Source: Flavobacteriales bacterium (GTDB lineage: Bacteria; Bacteroidota; Bacteroidia; Flavobacteriales_D; Sanyastnellaceae). From it: a DNA stretch of 64,000 nt. The DNA lies in the NCBI GenBank assembly GCA_027491075.1, contig JAIXWX010000025.1, positions 1 through 64,000 of the forward strand. Direction: 5' to 3'. A model generated the notes under the pieces. It worked only from the letters and a program-made list of their open reading frames with translations, ran no database searches and was not told where the DNA came from. A program made the position numbers and the translations under genes. Positions 8,924 through 18,800 of this stretch are shown here, in pieces. Each line of letters starts with the position of its first letter. Position 1 is the first letter of the stretch.

Positions 8924-8931
8924 CGAAAGTA
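8924..8931 (-). promoter_or_regulatory. -7 box TACTTTCG of the seven-gene reverse operon
   Basis: A TAnnTTYG element ends 6 bases before the ATG at 8917 and drives DUF2520-kdsC-M1-bioY-paaG-bstA-DUF551. It faces away from a second box at 8974-8981. Confidence 0.55.
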
Positions 8932-8973
8932 GAAAAGTAGGACGAACGGGCACACATTTTCACATTTATATCA

Positions 8974-8981
8974 TAGGTTTG
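8974..8981 (+). promoter_or_regulatory. -7 box TAGGTTTG of the methyltransferase/TA/M1 operon
   Basis: A perfect TAnnTTTG ends 6 bases before the ATG at 8988, excluding upstream in-frame starts and predicting an almost leaderless mRNA. Confidence 0.55.
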
Positions 8982-8987
8982 CAGTCT

Positions 8988-9875
8988 ATGTCTACTTCTT
9001 TAGAAATAATTACACCCCAGAGATGGAAGAATTACGAACTGTTGGATTGCGGGGATTTTGAGAAGCTGGAGCGCTTTGGCGATTACGTAACAATTCGCCC
9101 TGAACCACAAGCAGTGTGGCACAAGCGCTGGTCGGATGCCGAATGGAAAAGATTAGCACATATTCGGTTCGTTCCAAAAAATAGTCACAGTGGCGAATGG
9201 CAGAAATTAAAAAAAATGCCCGACCAATGGCATTTGAGATATGCGTTACCAGATCAAAAGGAGATCGCTTTTCGATTGGGCTTGACGTCTTTCAAACATG
9301 TAGGGGTGTTTCCTGAACAAGCAGCGAATTGGGACTTTATCAATGAAACGATTGCTTCCATGAAAACGCCCAACCCCAAAGTCCTAAATCTTTTTGCATA
9401 CACGGGGGGAGCTTCCCTTGCAGCGGCGGCTTCTGGCGCTGACGTCACTCACGTGGATAGTATAAAACAGGTAGTGACCTGGGCCAATGAAAATATGCAA
9501 CTTTCAGAACTTTCAGACATACGATGGATGGTGGAAGATGCAATGAAGTTTGTGCAAAGAGAGGAGAGAAGAGGAAACAAGTATAACGGAATCATCCTTG
9601 ATCCACCGGCTTTCGGACACGGTCCCAAAGGGGAAAAATGGAAGTTGGAGGACAATATCGCGGAAATGATGGAAGGGGTCATAAAAATTCTTGACCCGAA
9701 AGAGCATTTCCTCATTCTTAATGCCTACAGTTTAGGCTTGTCAGCGTTAGTTATCGAGAACTTCCTCGGAGAAACTGCCGGTAAGAACTTGAAGATAGGA
9801 GAACTATATCTACAAGCAAAGAGCGGAGTAAAACTTCCCTTGGGTGTATTTGGACGTTATAGCTTAAGGAAATGA
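8988..9875 (+). CDS. Class I SAM-dependent methyltransferase, RlmI/RlmK-like
   Basis: The 295-residue protein carries VLNLFAYTGGASLAAAASGA (motif I, SAM-binding), VTHVDSIKQVVTWANEN (acidic residue binding the ribose) and ILDPPAFGHGPKGEKW (motif IV, DPPxF). These are the features of the large-subunit rRNA methyltransferase RlmI/RlmK group and its shorter Bacteroidota relatives, which lack the N-terminal PUA domain. A catalytic Cys as in m5C enzymes is not seen next to the DPP motif, so the precise target base is open. The upstream extension to 8844 is excluded by the -7 box at 8974. Its TGA overlaps the ATG of the following MntA-like gene. Confidence 0.85.
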   Translation: MSTSLEIITPQRWKNYELLDCGDFEKLERFGDYVTIRPEPQAVWHKRWSDAEWKRLAHIRFVPKNSHSGEWQKLKKMPDQWHLRYALPDQKEIAFRLGLTSFKHVGVFPEQAANWDFINETIASMKTPNPKVLNLFAYTGGASLAAAASGADVTHVDSIKQVVTWANENMQLSELSDIRWMVEDAMKFVQREERRGNKYNGIILDPPAFGHGPKGEKWKLEDNIAEMMEGVIKILDPKEHFLILNAYSLGLSALVIENFLGETAGKNLKIGELYLQAKSGVKLPLGVFGRYSLRK

Positions 9876-10156
9876 TAGAGGAAGCGCACCACAGGCTCAC
9901 CTCTTTGAAACCTATTTTAATGGAAAAATGGGGAGTGAAAAAATTGGGATATTTCTATGAGTACAGGGATGTCCATCATACAGTCAACTGTGAATTAAAC
10001 GTTTTGGTAGAATTGGAAAAACCTTTGGGATGGGAGTTCTTTACATTGAAAGAGTTTATTCAAGAAAAACTGGAAATCCCAATTGATATATGCACCCCAA
10101 GAGCGTTGAAAGTGGCTTTGAAAGAGGAAATATTGTCAAAGGTTAGGTATGTATGA
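9872..10156 (+). CDS. MntA-like nucleotidyltransferase antitoxin with eroded active site
   Basis: The 94-residue protein has the length and fold pattern of minimal nucleotidyltransferases that pair with HepT: an N-terminal helix, a strand-loop-strand, and the end motif IPIDICTPRALK. In MntA proteins the loop reads GSX10DXD. Here alignment from VLVELE backwards puts Tyr29-Glu30 in place of Gly-Ser and Glu41-Leu-Asn43 in place of Asp-x-Asp; only the third carboxylate (Asp of PIDICTPR) remains. It may therefore bind but not AMPylate the toxin. It is ATGA-coupled to the upstream methyltransferase and to the downstream HepT-like gene. The pairing supports the assignment more than the sequence alone. 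Confidence 0.75.
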   Translation: MIEEAHHRLTSLKPILMEKWGVKKLGYFYEYRDVHHTVNCELNVLVELEKPLGWEFFTLKEFIQEKLEIPIDICTPRALKVALKEEILSKVRYV

Positions 10157-10527
10157 ATAAAGTAAGGAGACGTTTTGATTTCTTTATCGATGACATGGCC
10201 AAGGCCATTGAGAAAATTCTTATCTATACCGAAGGTAAATCGTATAAAGATTTCGTAACCGATAGCATGATGAGGGATGCGGTCATCAGAAACTTTGAAA
10301 TTGTAGGAGAGTCAGTAAAACATGTTCCATATAAGTTTCAAAGAAAGTACAAGCAAATTCCTTGGCAGCACATGTTTTCTATGCGGAATTTTATTGTTCA
10401 TGAGTATTTTGACATCGATGATGAAATTCTCTGGGAAATTATCCGGGTCGATCTAAGAAAAAATCATGCAGACCTAGTAGAAATTCTTCGCAACGCTTCA
10501 TTTGATTATATCTTCAAAAGAAAATGA
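10153..10527 (+). CDS. HepT-like HEPN toxin (DUF86 family)
   Basis: The 124-residue all-helical protein contains RNFIVHEYF: Arg78-X4-His83-X-Tyr85, the RX4HXY ribonuclease motif of HepT toxins, preceded by IRNFEIVGESVKHVP, the family's conserved IIGEA-type helix. HepT proteins cleave RNA; in characterised pairs MntA silences them by AMPylating the motif tyrosine. All key toxin residues are present here although the partner's catalytic residues are not. The ATG overlaps the MntA stop, and its own stop overlaps the start of the M1 aminopeptidase gene, so the module is embedded in a coupled operon. Confidence 0.88.
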   Translation: MNKVRRRFDFFIDDMAKAIEKILIYTEGKSYKDFVTDSMMRDAVIRNFEIVGESVKHVPYKFQRKYKQIPWQHMFSMRNFIVHEYFDIDDEILWEIIRVDLRKNHADLVEILRNASFDYIFKRK

Positions 10528-12377
10528 GATTTATTATTTATTTCATAGCATGCATTGCACTTGCTTTGAGTTCATGTAAAAATGAAAATAACCCTTCTCA
10601 ATCGGAAAAAGTGAGAAATATGATTGCTGCATCCAAACTGGCTCAAGATGCCCATTCCTATAGTCGTCCCAACGAGATACGCGTGAAGCATTTGACATGG
10701 AACGCTCGTGTTGATTTCGATAAGAAGATCATCGAGGCTACTGCGATATACGAACTACAACACCTGGCTCCAGCAGATGAGGTGGTGCTTGATGTTAAGG
10801 CACTGAATATAACAAGTGTTCAAGTTGATGATATAGAAGTAAAATATGCTGTGTCTGAGGAAAAACCTTTTATTGGCGCGAGCTTAACGATACCCGTAAA
10901 AAGAGACTCGAAACAAATCGCCATTTCGTACAATACGACAGAAGGCGCAGAAGCATTGTTATGGATGGAAGGTGAGCAACCATTTTTGTTCACTCAATCA
11001 CAAGCAGTCCTAGCGAGAACATGGATTCCTTGCCAAGACAGTCCAGGGGTGAGGATCACTTATGATGCAACCGTTAAAGTGTCTCCGGGCTTGATGGCCC
11101 TAATGAGCGCGACGAATCCAACAGAAAAGACGGTGGATGGAGTGTATCATTTCAAAATGGATCAACCGATTTCAACCTATCTCATGGCGCTTGCAGTTGG
11201 CGATGTCTCTTTTCGCTCCTTGGGTAACCGAACAGGAGTTTATGCCACCAAAGACTTGATTGATGTTTCAGCAAAGGAGTTTGAAGACATGCAAGCTATG
11301 CTAGAAGCTGCAGAAAAATTATATGGTCCATATGCTTGGGGACGTTACGATGTATTGGTACTTCCGGCTGCGTTTCCCTTCGGTGGTATGGAAAATCCGA
11401 GATTGACATTTGCTACACCGACCATTCTCGCAGGGGATAAGTCGCTGGTATCTCTTATCGCACATGAGCTTGCTCACAGTTGGAGTGGAAATCTGGTTAC
11501 AAATTCTACCTGGGACGACTTTTGGCTCAATGAAGGATTTACGGTGTATTTTGAAGAAAGAATAATGGAGGAAGTGTATGGCAGGGAATATTCTGAAATG
11601 CTCGCATTATTGAACAAACAAGACCTAGAGCGCTCAGTTGAGGAAATCTCAGCAATCAATGCGGACGATACAAAGTTGAAATTGACCTTAGTAAATCGAA
11701 ATCCTGATGATGGAATGACCGATATAGCTTATAACAAGGGGTATTTTTTTCTTCGACTTTGTGAGGAACAAGTGGGGCGCGAGAAGTGGGATGATTTTTT
11801 GAAGAAGTATTTCAGTGAACATGCTTTTCAGGTTATGGATACGGAAAGATTCCTGGATTATTTGAGAAAGAATTTAGCTTCAGAAAGAATTGAAGAAAAA
11901 GTGAATATCGAGGAATGGGTCTATAAACCAGGAATTCCTTCTAACATTCCTATCGTAAATAGCAATAGAATGGAATTGGCGAAATCGAGTGCTACAAAGT
12001 TTGCACAGAATGGCGATACAAAAGCCATTCGTTGGTCGGAGTGGTCATACCAAGAAAAAGTAGCATTCTTAACAAACATGCCTGCTCCAAATTTGATGCA
12101 GATAAAGCAACTGGATAAGTCGTTTTCAATCTCTAGTACAAAAAACAATGAAGTACTTTTTGCATGGTTGGATTTGGCTATCATAACGGAATACAAAGAG
12201 GCATATCCACAACTTGAAGAGTTTTTAATTCGCGTGGGTAGAAGGAAGTTTGTCGCCCCTCTGTATGAGCGACTCATCAGCACGAACCAAAAAGATATAG
12301 CAAAAGAGATATACCAAAAGGCTCGACCGAATTATCATTCGGTTACGATCAATACTATTGATGAAATGATAAAATAA
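10524..12377 (+). CDS. M1 aminopeptidase lipoprotein, leukotriene A4 hydrolase-like
   Basis: The 617-residue protein has a lipoprotein signal (MRFIIYFIACIALALSSC, lipidated Cys18), so it is probably attached to a membrane facing the periplasm or surface. GGMENPRLTF is the GxMEN peptide-binding loop; HELAH and, 18 residues on, Glu of WLNEGF complete the zinc site; DIAYNKGYFF gives the transition-state Tyr. The surrounding sequence (SWSGNLVTN, TWDDFWLNEGFTVY) is the LTA4H-type subgroup, and a helical C-terminal domain follows as in that group. It is ATGA-coupled to the HepT-like gene, an unusual partner. Confidence 0.92.
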   Translation: MRFIIYFIACIALALSSCKNENNPSQSEKVRNMIAASKLAQDAHSYSRPNEIRVKHLTWNARVDFDKKIIEATAIYELQHLAPADEVVLDVKALNITSVQVDDIEVKYAVSEEKPFIGASLTIPVKRDSKQIAISYNTTEGAEALLWMEGEQPFLFTQSQAVLARTWIPCQDSPGVRITYDATVKVSPGLMALMSATNPTEKTVDGVYHFKMDQPISTYLMALAVGDVSFRSLGNRTGVYATKDLIDVSAKEFEDMQAMLEAAEKLYGPYAWGRYDVLVLPAAFPFGGMENPRLTFATPTILAGDKSLVSLIAHELAHSWSGNLVTNSTWDDFWLNEGFTVYFEERIMEEVYGREYSEMLALLNKQDLERSVEEISAINADDTKLKLTLVNRNPDDGMTDIAYNKGYFFLRLCEEQVGREKWDDFLKKYFSEHAFQVMDTERFLDYLRKNLASERIEEKVNIEEWVYKPGIPSNIPIVNSNRMELAKSSATKFAQNGDTKAIRWSEWSYQEKVAFLTNMPAPNLMQIKQLDKSFSISSTKNNEVLFAWLDLAIITEYKEAYPQLEEFLIRVGRRKFVAPLYERLISTNQKDIAKEIYQKARPNYHSVTINTIDEMIK

Positions 12378-12404
12378 GTTTCAAGTGAATCCTGGAACTT
12401 ATTT
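12372..12404. terminator. Possible weak bidirectional terminator
   Basis: AAATAAGTTTC and GGAACTTATTT can form an 11-pair stem (one G-U) with an 11-base loop between the convergent M1 and T9SS genes, overlapping both ends. The stem is AU-rich and lacks a clear T-run. Confidence 0.35.
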
Positions 12405-15400
12405 CATCAAATACAAATGTCCTTCCAACTCATTGCGCTCACCAGTCGCTATTGAAGTGATTTTGGCTCTCCAAAAATAAATGCCATTTTGAGAGTAGTA
12501 GTCACCATCATTTGTTTCGCCGAGCCAAAAGCCTTCCGGGTCGAGGGTTTCGAAGACCACTTCTCCCCAGCGATTGAATACCTGTAACTTGAAATTGGCC
12601 GGATCAATATCTACTCCATAAACTTTCCACACATCGTTGATGCCGTCATTGTTGGGGGTAAAGCTGGTTGGGATATAATAGGTCAGGATGTCGTTAATCA
12701 CTACGTCCTGCGTGTATATATCTGTGCAGCCATTGGTGTCTGTAATGGTCAATCGAATAGGATAAACTCCACCTTGTCCTCCAGGGAATTCAAATACAGG
12801 ATTTTGCTCTAAGCTCTCACCGAGCATGTCGGTATAATTAAACTCCCAAACATGCGAAACTATTTGTCCATTGCTGATATCATTAAATGTAATCTCCGTG
12901 TTCTCAATATTTGTAGGTTGAGGAGTGGCATACCATTGCGCTTCTGGGGAGTCATACAAGGAGATATAACCTTCCTCTGTGAGCTCATATTGACAACCTA
13001 TAGCCGAGGTGAGCTTTAAAGAAACATCATAAAATCCTGGCGCAGCATAATTATGATCGAAATTATTCTGGTTGAAAAAAGTCGTATTGTCTCCAAGTGT
13101 CCATTCAGAGTTTACGAATGTTCCAAGAGGAGTATCGTTATTAAATGTAAATGTGTGAGGGAAACATGCCCGAGTGGTATCTACGGAGAATGATACGGTA
13201 ATCGGTTGCTCTACCAAAACATTAAAACAATCTTCTACTGTAACACCACACTGGTCTATCACTTCAAGACAGGCTACGCCTGATATTCCGGGCACATAAT
13301 CAGCATTGGCCGCTGAACTTACTAAGGTTCCATTGTATCTCCAGCGATAGGTAAAGGGCTCGACACCGTTATCAATAGAAAGCAAATCTAGATTTATTGC
13401 TCCTCCTGCGCACAAAGATGTGTCATTTGGAACAGTAATGATTTGCGTGGTGCTTTCGGAAAGGGTGAGTACCGAACTCAATAAGCATCCTGGGTTTCCA
13501 ACAGAGTAGGTATATGCTCCTGGAGCATCAACCCCTGGAGTGAATGTTCCACTAAAGGGCGCACCAAGTGGATCGGTCCATGTACCTCCTCCTGCTGGAT
13601 TTCCATCAAGCTCGTCGATGGTCTCGAATGCTGGTCCATTAATGCAGTAAAATAGGTCAGTATCTATTCCTGGACTTGCGCTGGGATCTATATTCACTAC
13701 TACATCGTCTGACACTCCGCAATCAGGTTGTCCTACGGGATATGCCGTTAAAGTAAATACAGTACTCTGAGTTACTTCTGCTAAAGGTGTCGGACTGGAT
13801 GGGTTATCCAAGAATTCCGCAGGTGTCCATTCCCAAGTGTAGAGCGGTCCACCATTGCCACAAGTTACTTCGTACTGCCATTCGGTGAAGGAGCCCCCAT
13901 CACAAGATACTGAGCCATCTGAGGTAAAGGTGATGGTCAAACATCCATCAGGATTGGTTGCTGTCCAAGATAGACCGTCTAACATTCCTGTTGCTGTGCC
14001 AAGAAAAGGAGCGCCGGTATCACTGCCATCGAAGACGGTGATGTTATCGAAGAAGTTTTCTACTTGGCCTGAAAGGAAGGTAAAAGTCATAACAGTACCA
14101 TCGCCGGGATCATCAGGACAAAAGGTCCATGTGAGATTGTCATTGTCAGTATAGCAATAGGTAAATACTCCTCCATCTTGAGCACAAGCTGGGGTAGGAA
14201 GACCTTCAAAACCTCCCAGTAATTCTACTGGATCACAAACAAAAAGCTGATCGGGACCCGCAGTAATTGGCAGTGTTTCCTCCCAAGTCACCGTAATGGT
14301 TGTATCAAACTGACAACCGAAGCTGTTGATAACATTGTATTGGTAATCATATGATCCAGCGGCTGGAGGAACCAAATACAAGGTGTCTAAGTTAATGTCC
14401 GATGAGGTAATAAATGGGCCAGTCCAGTATGAACTGTCAGCTCCAATACCAATAGAGGGTTGAAATGTGGTAACGTCTGGAAATAGTGCAGGGTTCAAAT
14501 CCACACCCCACCAGAAGATATACCCGTTATCTGCGGCTAAGTTGTCGGTTACGGTGAAGGTCCAACTTCCGTTTAAAGGACAGCCAACAAGATCGCAAAG
14601 ATTGCCTTGCGCCTCATAAGAGCCCGCAGGAAGGGATGGCGGTCCACCAAACCCAGCATTATCTCCCCATGTTCCATTCGTGGCGTCAGGGTCCCAAGTA
14701 TAGGTATATCCAATTCCAGGGTCAGTGCCAGGATCATTATCAATGGCCTCCCCTAAAAAAGTTCCACCTCCACCGTTGACTCCCCATTCTACTAAGTCAA
14801 CCTCTGTTCCGTCAGGACAGGTAATGCTTAGCCCTAGGTCACCCATGAAACTATGTTCCATGTTAACAGTAATGCCTAAAAGGTCATCGCAAGTTTCTAA
14901 TACAGCTCCTGGTTCAAAAATATCAAAGGTCAAAGAGGTTGTGTACGAGAATCCAGCACCATCAGCTAGGTACGTTTCTCCAGCGACAACTTGTGGAGGA
15001 AGTGCGGTCCACAAGGTGGATATTGCATTGCCAACAAGTTCTACGGGCTCTGGAAAACAAGTAGTGAAATCTTCCATTCCAGGAAATAAAGGAATAGTAG
15101 ATACAAGCACTTGCAAAGGCTGCACGTTGGTGCTAAAACAACCGTTGTCATCTTGAACGGTCATTGTTACTATGTATTCTCCAGGTTCCGCAAATGCGTG
15201 ACTAACAGTCTGATCCAAGGTCTCCAAAACGGTACCGTCGTCAAAATTCCAAATGTAGTTGGCTATATTAAAACCCTGGGCAGCAGAAGATCCTATAGAA
15301 TTAAAAGTAATGGTCTCATTTAAGCAAACGCTTACGCTCTGTCCACCATTAGAGGGACTCGGACTAACAATGGCTGACGCTCCCGATGGTGCTTCACATG

Positions 15401-15839
15401 GAATCGTACAAGAAACGGACGCTTCCCAACCTGGAGAGCCTGCATTTGCAGGACCAAGCGTATTGAAAAAAATAGTCAAACAGCCACTGGTATTGTCGCT
15501 ATTTCCTGTCACTTGAAAACCTTGCAGAGAGTTCCCACCATAAGTACCTAAGGATGGGGCATCGGTATCCGGTCCATTGAAAATTTCGATGTAATCGCTC
15601 TGATTGTTGCCAGGAGAGTTCTGTAGTGCAAATGCACTAAACTCCAATAATATCACTTGACCAGGTTGATCTGGACAAATGGTGATGGTATAATCGGTAT
15701 TAGTATAGGCTCCTCCAACACCATCATCGGTGAATGTGCCTCCACAGGCTTCGAAAGTACCATTGGTCATAGCGATATTCTGTGCTATGATACTGGTAGA
15801 ATAAAGAAAAAAACTTAGTAGTAGTAAAGGTATTCTCAT
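12399..15839 (-). CDS. Giant T9SS type B surface protein (CUB, PKD, P-domain)
   Basis: The 1146-residue protein has a signal peptide (residues 1-20), a CUB-like domain (about 32-144), a PKD domain (about 170-245, YIWNFDDGT), a proprotein-convertase P-like domain (about 315-450, with NMEHSFMGDLGL and PLNGSWTFTVTDNLA), a second CUB-like domain (about 552-660), one ~75-residue module (about 720-795) of the kind repeated in the protein at 19203-22667, further PKD-like regions, and a gliding-motility/CHU_C type B sorting domain at the end (PTSFTPNNDGINDVW, VFNRWGEVVF). It is therefore expected on the cell surface. It is a tandem paralogue of the gene at 15893-19123. Ligand and role are unknown; adhesion or matrix function is an inference. 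Confidence 0.9.
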   Translation of the reverse strand: MRIPLLLLSFFLYSTSIIAQNIAMTNGTFEACGGTFTDDGVGGAYTNTDYTITICPDQPGQVILLEFSAFALQNSPGNNQSDYIEIFNGPDTDAPSLGTYGGNSLQGFQVTGNSDNTSGCLTIFFNTLGPANAGSPGWEASVSCTIPCEAPSGASAIVSPSPSNGGQSVSVCLNETITFNSIGSSAAQGFNIANYIWNFDDGTVLETLDQTVSHAFAEPGEYIVTMTVQDDNGCFSTNVQPLQVLVSTIPLFPGMEDFTTCFPEPVELVGNAISTLWTALPPQVVAGETYLADGAGFSYTTSLTFDIFEPGAVLETCDDLLGITVNMEHSFMGDLGLSITCPDGTEVDLVEWGVNGGGGTFLGEAIDNDPGTDPGIGYTYTWDPDATNGTWGDNAGFGGPPSLPAGSYEAQGNLCDLVGCPLNGSWTFTVTDNLAADNGYIFWWGVDLNPALFPDVTTFQPSIGIGADSSYWTGPFITSSDINLDTLYLVPPAAGSYDYQYNVINSFGCQFDTTITVTWEETLPITAGPDQLFVCDPVELLGGFEGLPTPACAQDGGVFTYCYTDNDNLTWTFCPDDPGDGTVMTFTFLSGQVENFFDNITVFDGSDTGAPFLGTATGMLDGLSWTATNPDGCLTITFTSDGSVSCDGGSFTEWQYEVTCGNGGPLYTWEWTPAEFLDNPSSPTPLAEVTQSTVFTLTAYPVGQPDCGVSDDVVVNIDPSASPGIDTDLFYCINGPAFETIDELDGNPAGGGTWTDPLGAPFSGTFTPGVDAPGAYTYSVGNPGCLLSSVLTLSESTTQIITVPNDTSLCAGGAINLDLLSIDNGVEPFTYRWRYNGTLVSSAANADYVPGISGVACLEVIDQCGVTVEDCFNVLVEQPITVSFSVDTTRACFPHTFTFNNDTPLGTFVNSEWTLGDNTTFFNQNNFDHNYAAPGFYDVSLKLTSAIGCQYELTEEGYISLYDSPEAQWYATPQPTNIENTEITFNDISNGQIVSHVWEFNYTDMLGESLEQNPVFEFPGGQGGVYPIRLTITDTNGCTDIYTQDVVINDILTYYIPTSFTPNNDGINDVWKVYGVDIDPANFKLQVFNRWGEVVFETLDPEGFWLGETNDGDYYSQNGIYFWRAKITSIATGERNELEGHLYLMK

Positions 15840-15851
15840 CGTTTCAAATGA

Positions 15852-15871
15852 CTAGTCTTACACTAGACTAG
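15852..15871. repeat. Inverted repeat in the 5' leader
   Basis: CTAGTCT and AGACTAG are separated by six bases, forming a 7-bp hairpin between the -7 box (15885-15878) and the ATG at 15839 (reverse strand). No T-run follows, so a leader structure or protein-binding site is more likely than a terminator. Confidence 0.4.
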
Positions 15872-15877
15872 AAGAAT

Positions 15878-15885
15878 CAAAGATA
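15878..15885 (-). promoter_or_regulatory. -7 box TATCTTTG before the 12399-15839 gene
   Basis: A perfect TAnnTTTG lies in the 53-base gap after the upstream paralogue. It would allow independent transcription of the downstream copy; no TTG is seen at the usual distance. Confidence 0.4.
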
Positions 15886-15892
15886 AGTTGCT

Positions 15893-18800
15893 TTATCGTA
15901 TCACCGTTATATGACCTTGATATTCATAACGAACATCGTTCTCAATGTCTTGTATTTTAATGAAGTAAAGATACACTGCATCCTGGCTGAAGTAGCTTCC
16001 ATTATTGGTCTCACCCAACCAAGGTTCTGTTGGATCGGTTGACTTAAAAACCGGTTGGCCCCATCTGTTATAGATGGTAACTTCGTAGTTTCGAGAGGTA
16101 AAACCGCCTCCTTTTATGAGCCAAACATCGTTAACCCCATCACCATCAGGAGTGAATGAATTTGGAATAAACAAATCTATATCATCTTTCACACTCACAA
16201 TCCGCTGAGTTGTATCTGTGCACCCCAATTCGTTGTAAGCAATCTGAGTAATAACATAAACCCCTCTCGTATCTGCAGGAAATGAAAAGATAGTATCAAA
16301 AGCACTGGAACTTCCCCATTGATCGAACAGGTAAGAGACATTCGATGCATTCACCGCTGTATTGATTACATTGAAAGAGGTTTCAGGTAAATATGCTATT
16401 TCTTCGGTGGTAAAGAATGAAGCGATGGGCCTAGCTACTACGGTAATTTCATTATTGAGGGTATCGCTGGTCACACATCCAAATAAATCAGTCATCACGA
16501 GGTAAGGTAAATAATCACCGGCCTGAGTAAACTGGAAAGTAGCTGTACCCAATACATTGACACTATCCGTTTCCGAAAAATGCCACCACATGGATTGAAG
16601 ATTTTGATAGGCTGTATAATCGCTTTCCAGACTAATTGTATGTGGACTGCATCCCTGAGGGGAACCTCCTATTAGATCAAATGTGGCTGGCACGGAAGGA
16701 TAAGGAGTAATGGTGGTGCAATCCTGTGCTGTCAAGTTACACCCGTCCATCACTTCAACACAGGCTTCTACACCCGAATTTACAACGTAATCAAACTCAG
16801 GAGTGGAGAAGGTGGTGCCATCACTAAGTGTCCAAGTGAATGCATAATCTGGTGCGCCTCCAATAATTTCTGGAGCTGAAACAGAAACGGTATTACCTAC
16901 ACAAGCGCTGTAATCGTTGAGAATCTCGACTTCCAATGAGAGATTAACAGTTACTTCCATTTGGTCACTAGATGCACACTCTGGAAATCCTTCGGGATAC
17001 CCAGTGAGAGTGAAAACGGTTGTTTCACTTATAGTCTCAAGCGTAGGAGTTGGAGAAGCTGTAGAGCTTAACCCCGCTGCCGGACTCCAAGACCAAACAA
17101 AATTATTTGGGTCAGCACAGCCAACTTCGTATTGAATACCTTCTGGGAAGGTTCCACTTTCACATGAGAAAATTCCGTCAGAGTCAAGCTCCAATGTAAT
17201 ACATCCTCCAGGGTTGGTAGCAACAGCAGTAATCCCCGCGAGTTCGCCAGAAATATCTTGAAGCAGTATGGGGGAGGAGGTCGATGCACCGTCATAGATG
17301 GTTATGAAATCGTATGATGTTTCTACTTCGCCAGACAAGAATGTAATACTCATCGAAGTGTTTTCATCTCCAGGTGTATCTGGGCAATAGGTGACTACAT
17401 AGAGCTCGTTATCCCCATAGCAATAATCATAAATTCCAGAATCATTGCTGCAGGAAGGAGTGGGAATGTTGAGGTAACCTCCTTGTATCTCAACTGGCTC
17501 ACAAGCGTAAATGATGTCTGGACCTGCAGTAATTTCAACAGGAGGTTCAATCACGATGACAATCGAGGTGTCGTTTTGACAACCGAAATTATTGGTCACG
17601 TTATAAACGTATTCGTACGTTCCAGGCTCTGTAAGTAATAGTTCTATTTGATCATGCCCAGCGTCCAAGAACTCAATATTGGGACCTGTCCAATACGATG
17701 AATCAGCTCCTCCACCAAACGTGGGCGTGAAGGTGGTAACACCAGGATACAGGCTAGGATCAAAGTTAATCCCCCATTCAAAAATATACCCATTATCGAA
17801 GGCAGCATCATCTGTGACTGTAATGGTCCAAGTGCCGTTCAAAGGACAGCCCACCAAATCACACATATCTTCAAAAGAGGAGTAAGTACCAGGAGGAAGG
17901 GACTCGCTTCCTGTGCCTTCTTCATCCATAGTTCCCAAAGTAGCAGTAGGGGCCCAAGAATAATCGTATCCTATGCCAGGTGTCGTGCTTTCATCATCTA
18001 CCGGTTCGCCTAGCCAAATCGGTCCGCCTAAATTGTTAGGATCTAAAAGAGTGACGATGGTATTGTTAGGACATGTAATGGTAATGCCAAGGTCCCCCAA
18101 GAAACTATGCTCCATATTGATGAAGATTTCTCCCAACTCATCACAAGACTGAAGAACAGCGCCATCATCAAAAAAGTCAAAAGACAAAGGACTGTCGTAG
18201 CTAAAGCCAGCTCCATCGGCAAGCTCAGAAACTCCCGCCACTACTGATTCCGGAAGCGAACTCCACGTTGGATAAGTAACATTAGCAGCATTTAATGTTA
18301 CAGTTTGTCCAAAACAGTATTCTGTTCCAATGTCTGCGATGCTACCAAATTGCGCTTGTGTGCTCACTAGCACTTGGATGGGTATGATATTCAAACTTGC
18401 GCAACCGTTATTGTCAAAAACAGTAAGGTTTACCAAGTATTCTCCTGGCTCATTAAATGCATGTTCTACTATCGGATCTGTCTCAGACACAAGTGTTCCA
18501 TCATCGAAATTCCAACTATATTGGGCAATGCTAAATCCTTGCTCTGCGAAGGATGTGCTTCCATCAAATGCAACGGTTTCTCCAACGCAAACAGAAATGC
18601 TTCCTCCTTGATTCACTGCCGCAGGAGCTGTGGTTTGAAAAGAAGATGTAGGATTAGCGCATGGTGTGGCGCATGCAATGGAGGCCTGAAATCCCGGAAA
18701 CCCTGTATTCGCAAGTCCATTGTCTGAAAACACCAAAGTCAAACAACCTGTAGTGTTAAACACAGTTCCAGTTACAGATATTCCTTGTAAGTCGTTTCCT

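Noticed and set aside
8844-8987. N-terminal extension of the methyltransferase
   Set aside because: It overlaps the divergent DUF2520 gene and both promoter boxes; the translated extension has no similarity to the family.
13855-15156. Forward frames of 99 and 143 codons inside the giant T9SS gene
   Set aside because: They lie antisense to conserved P-like and CUB-like domains and show no start context or domain.
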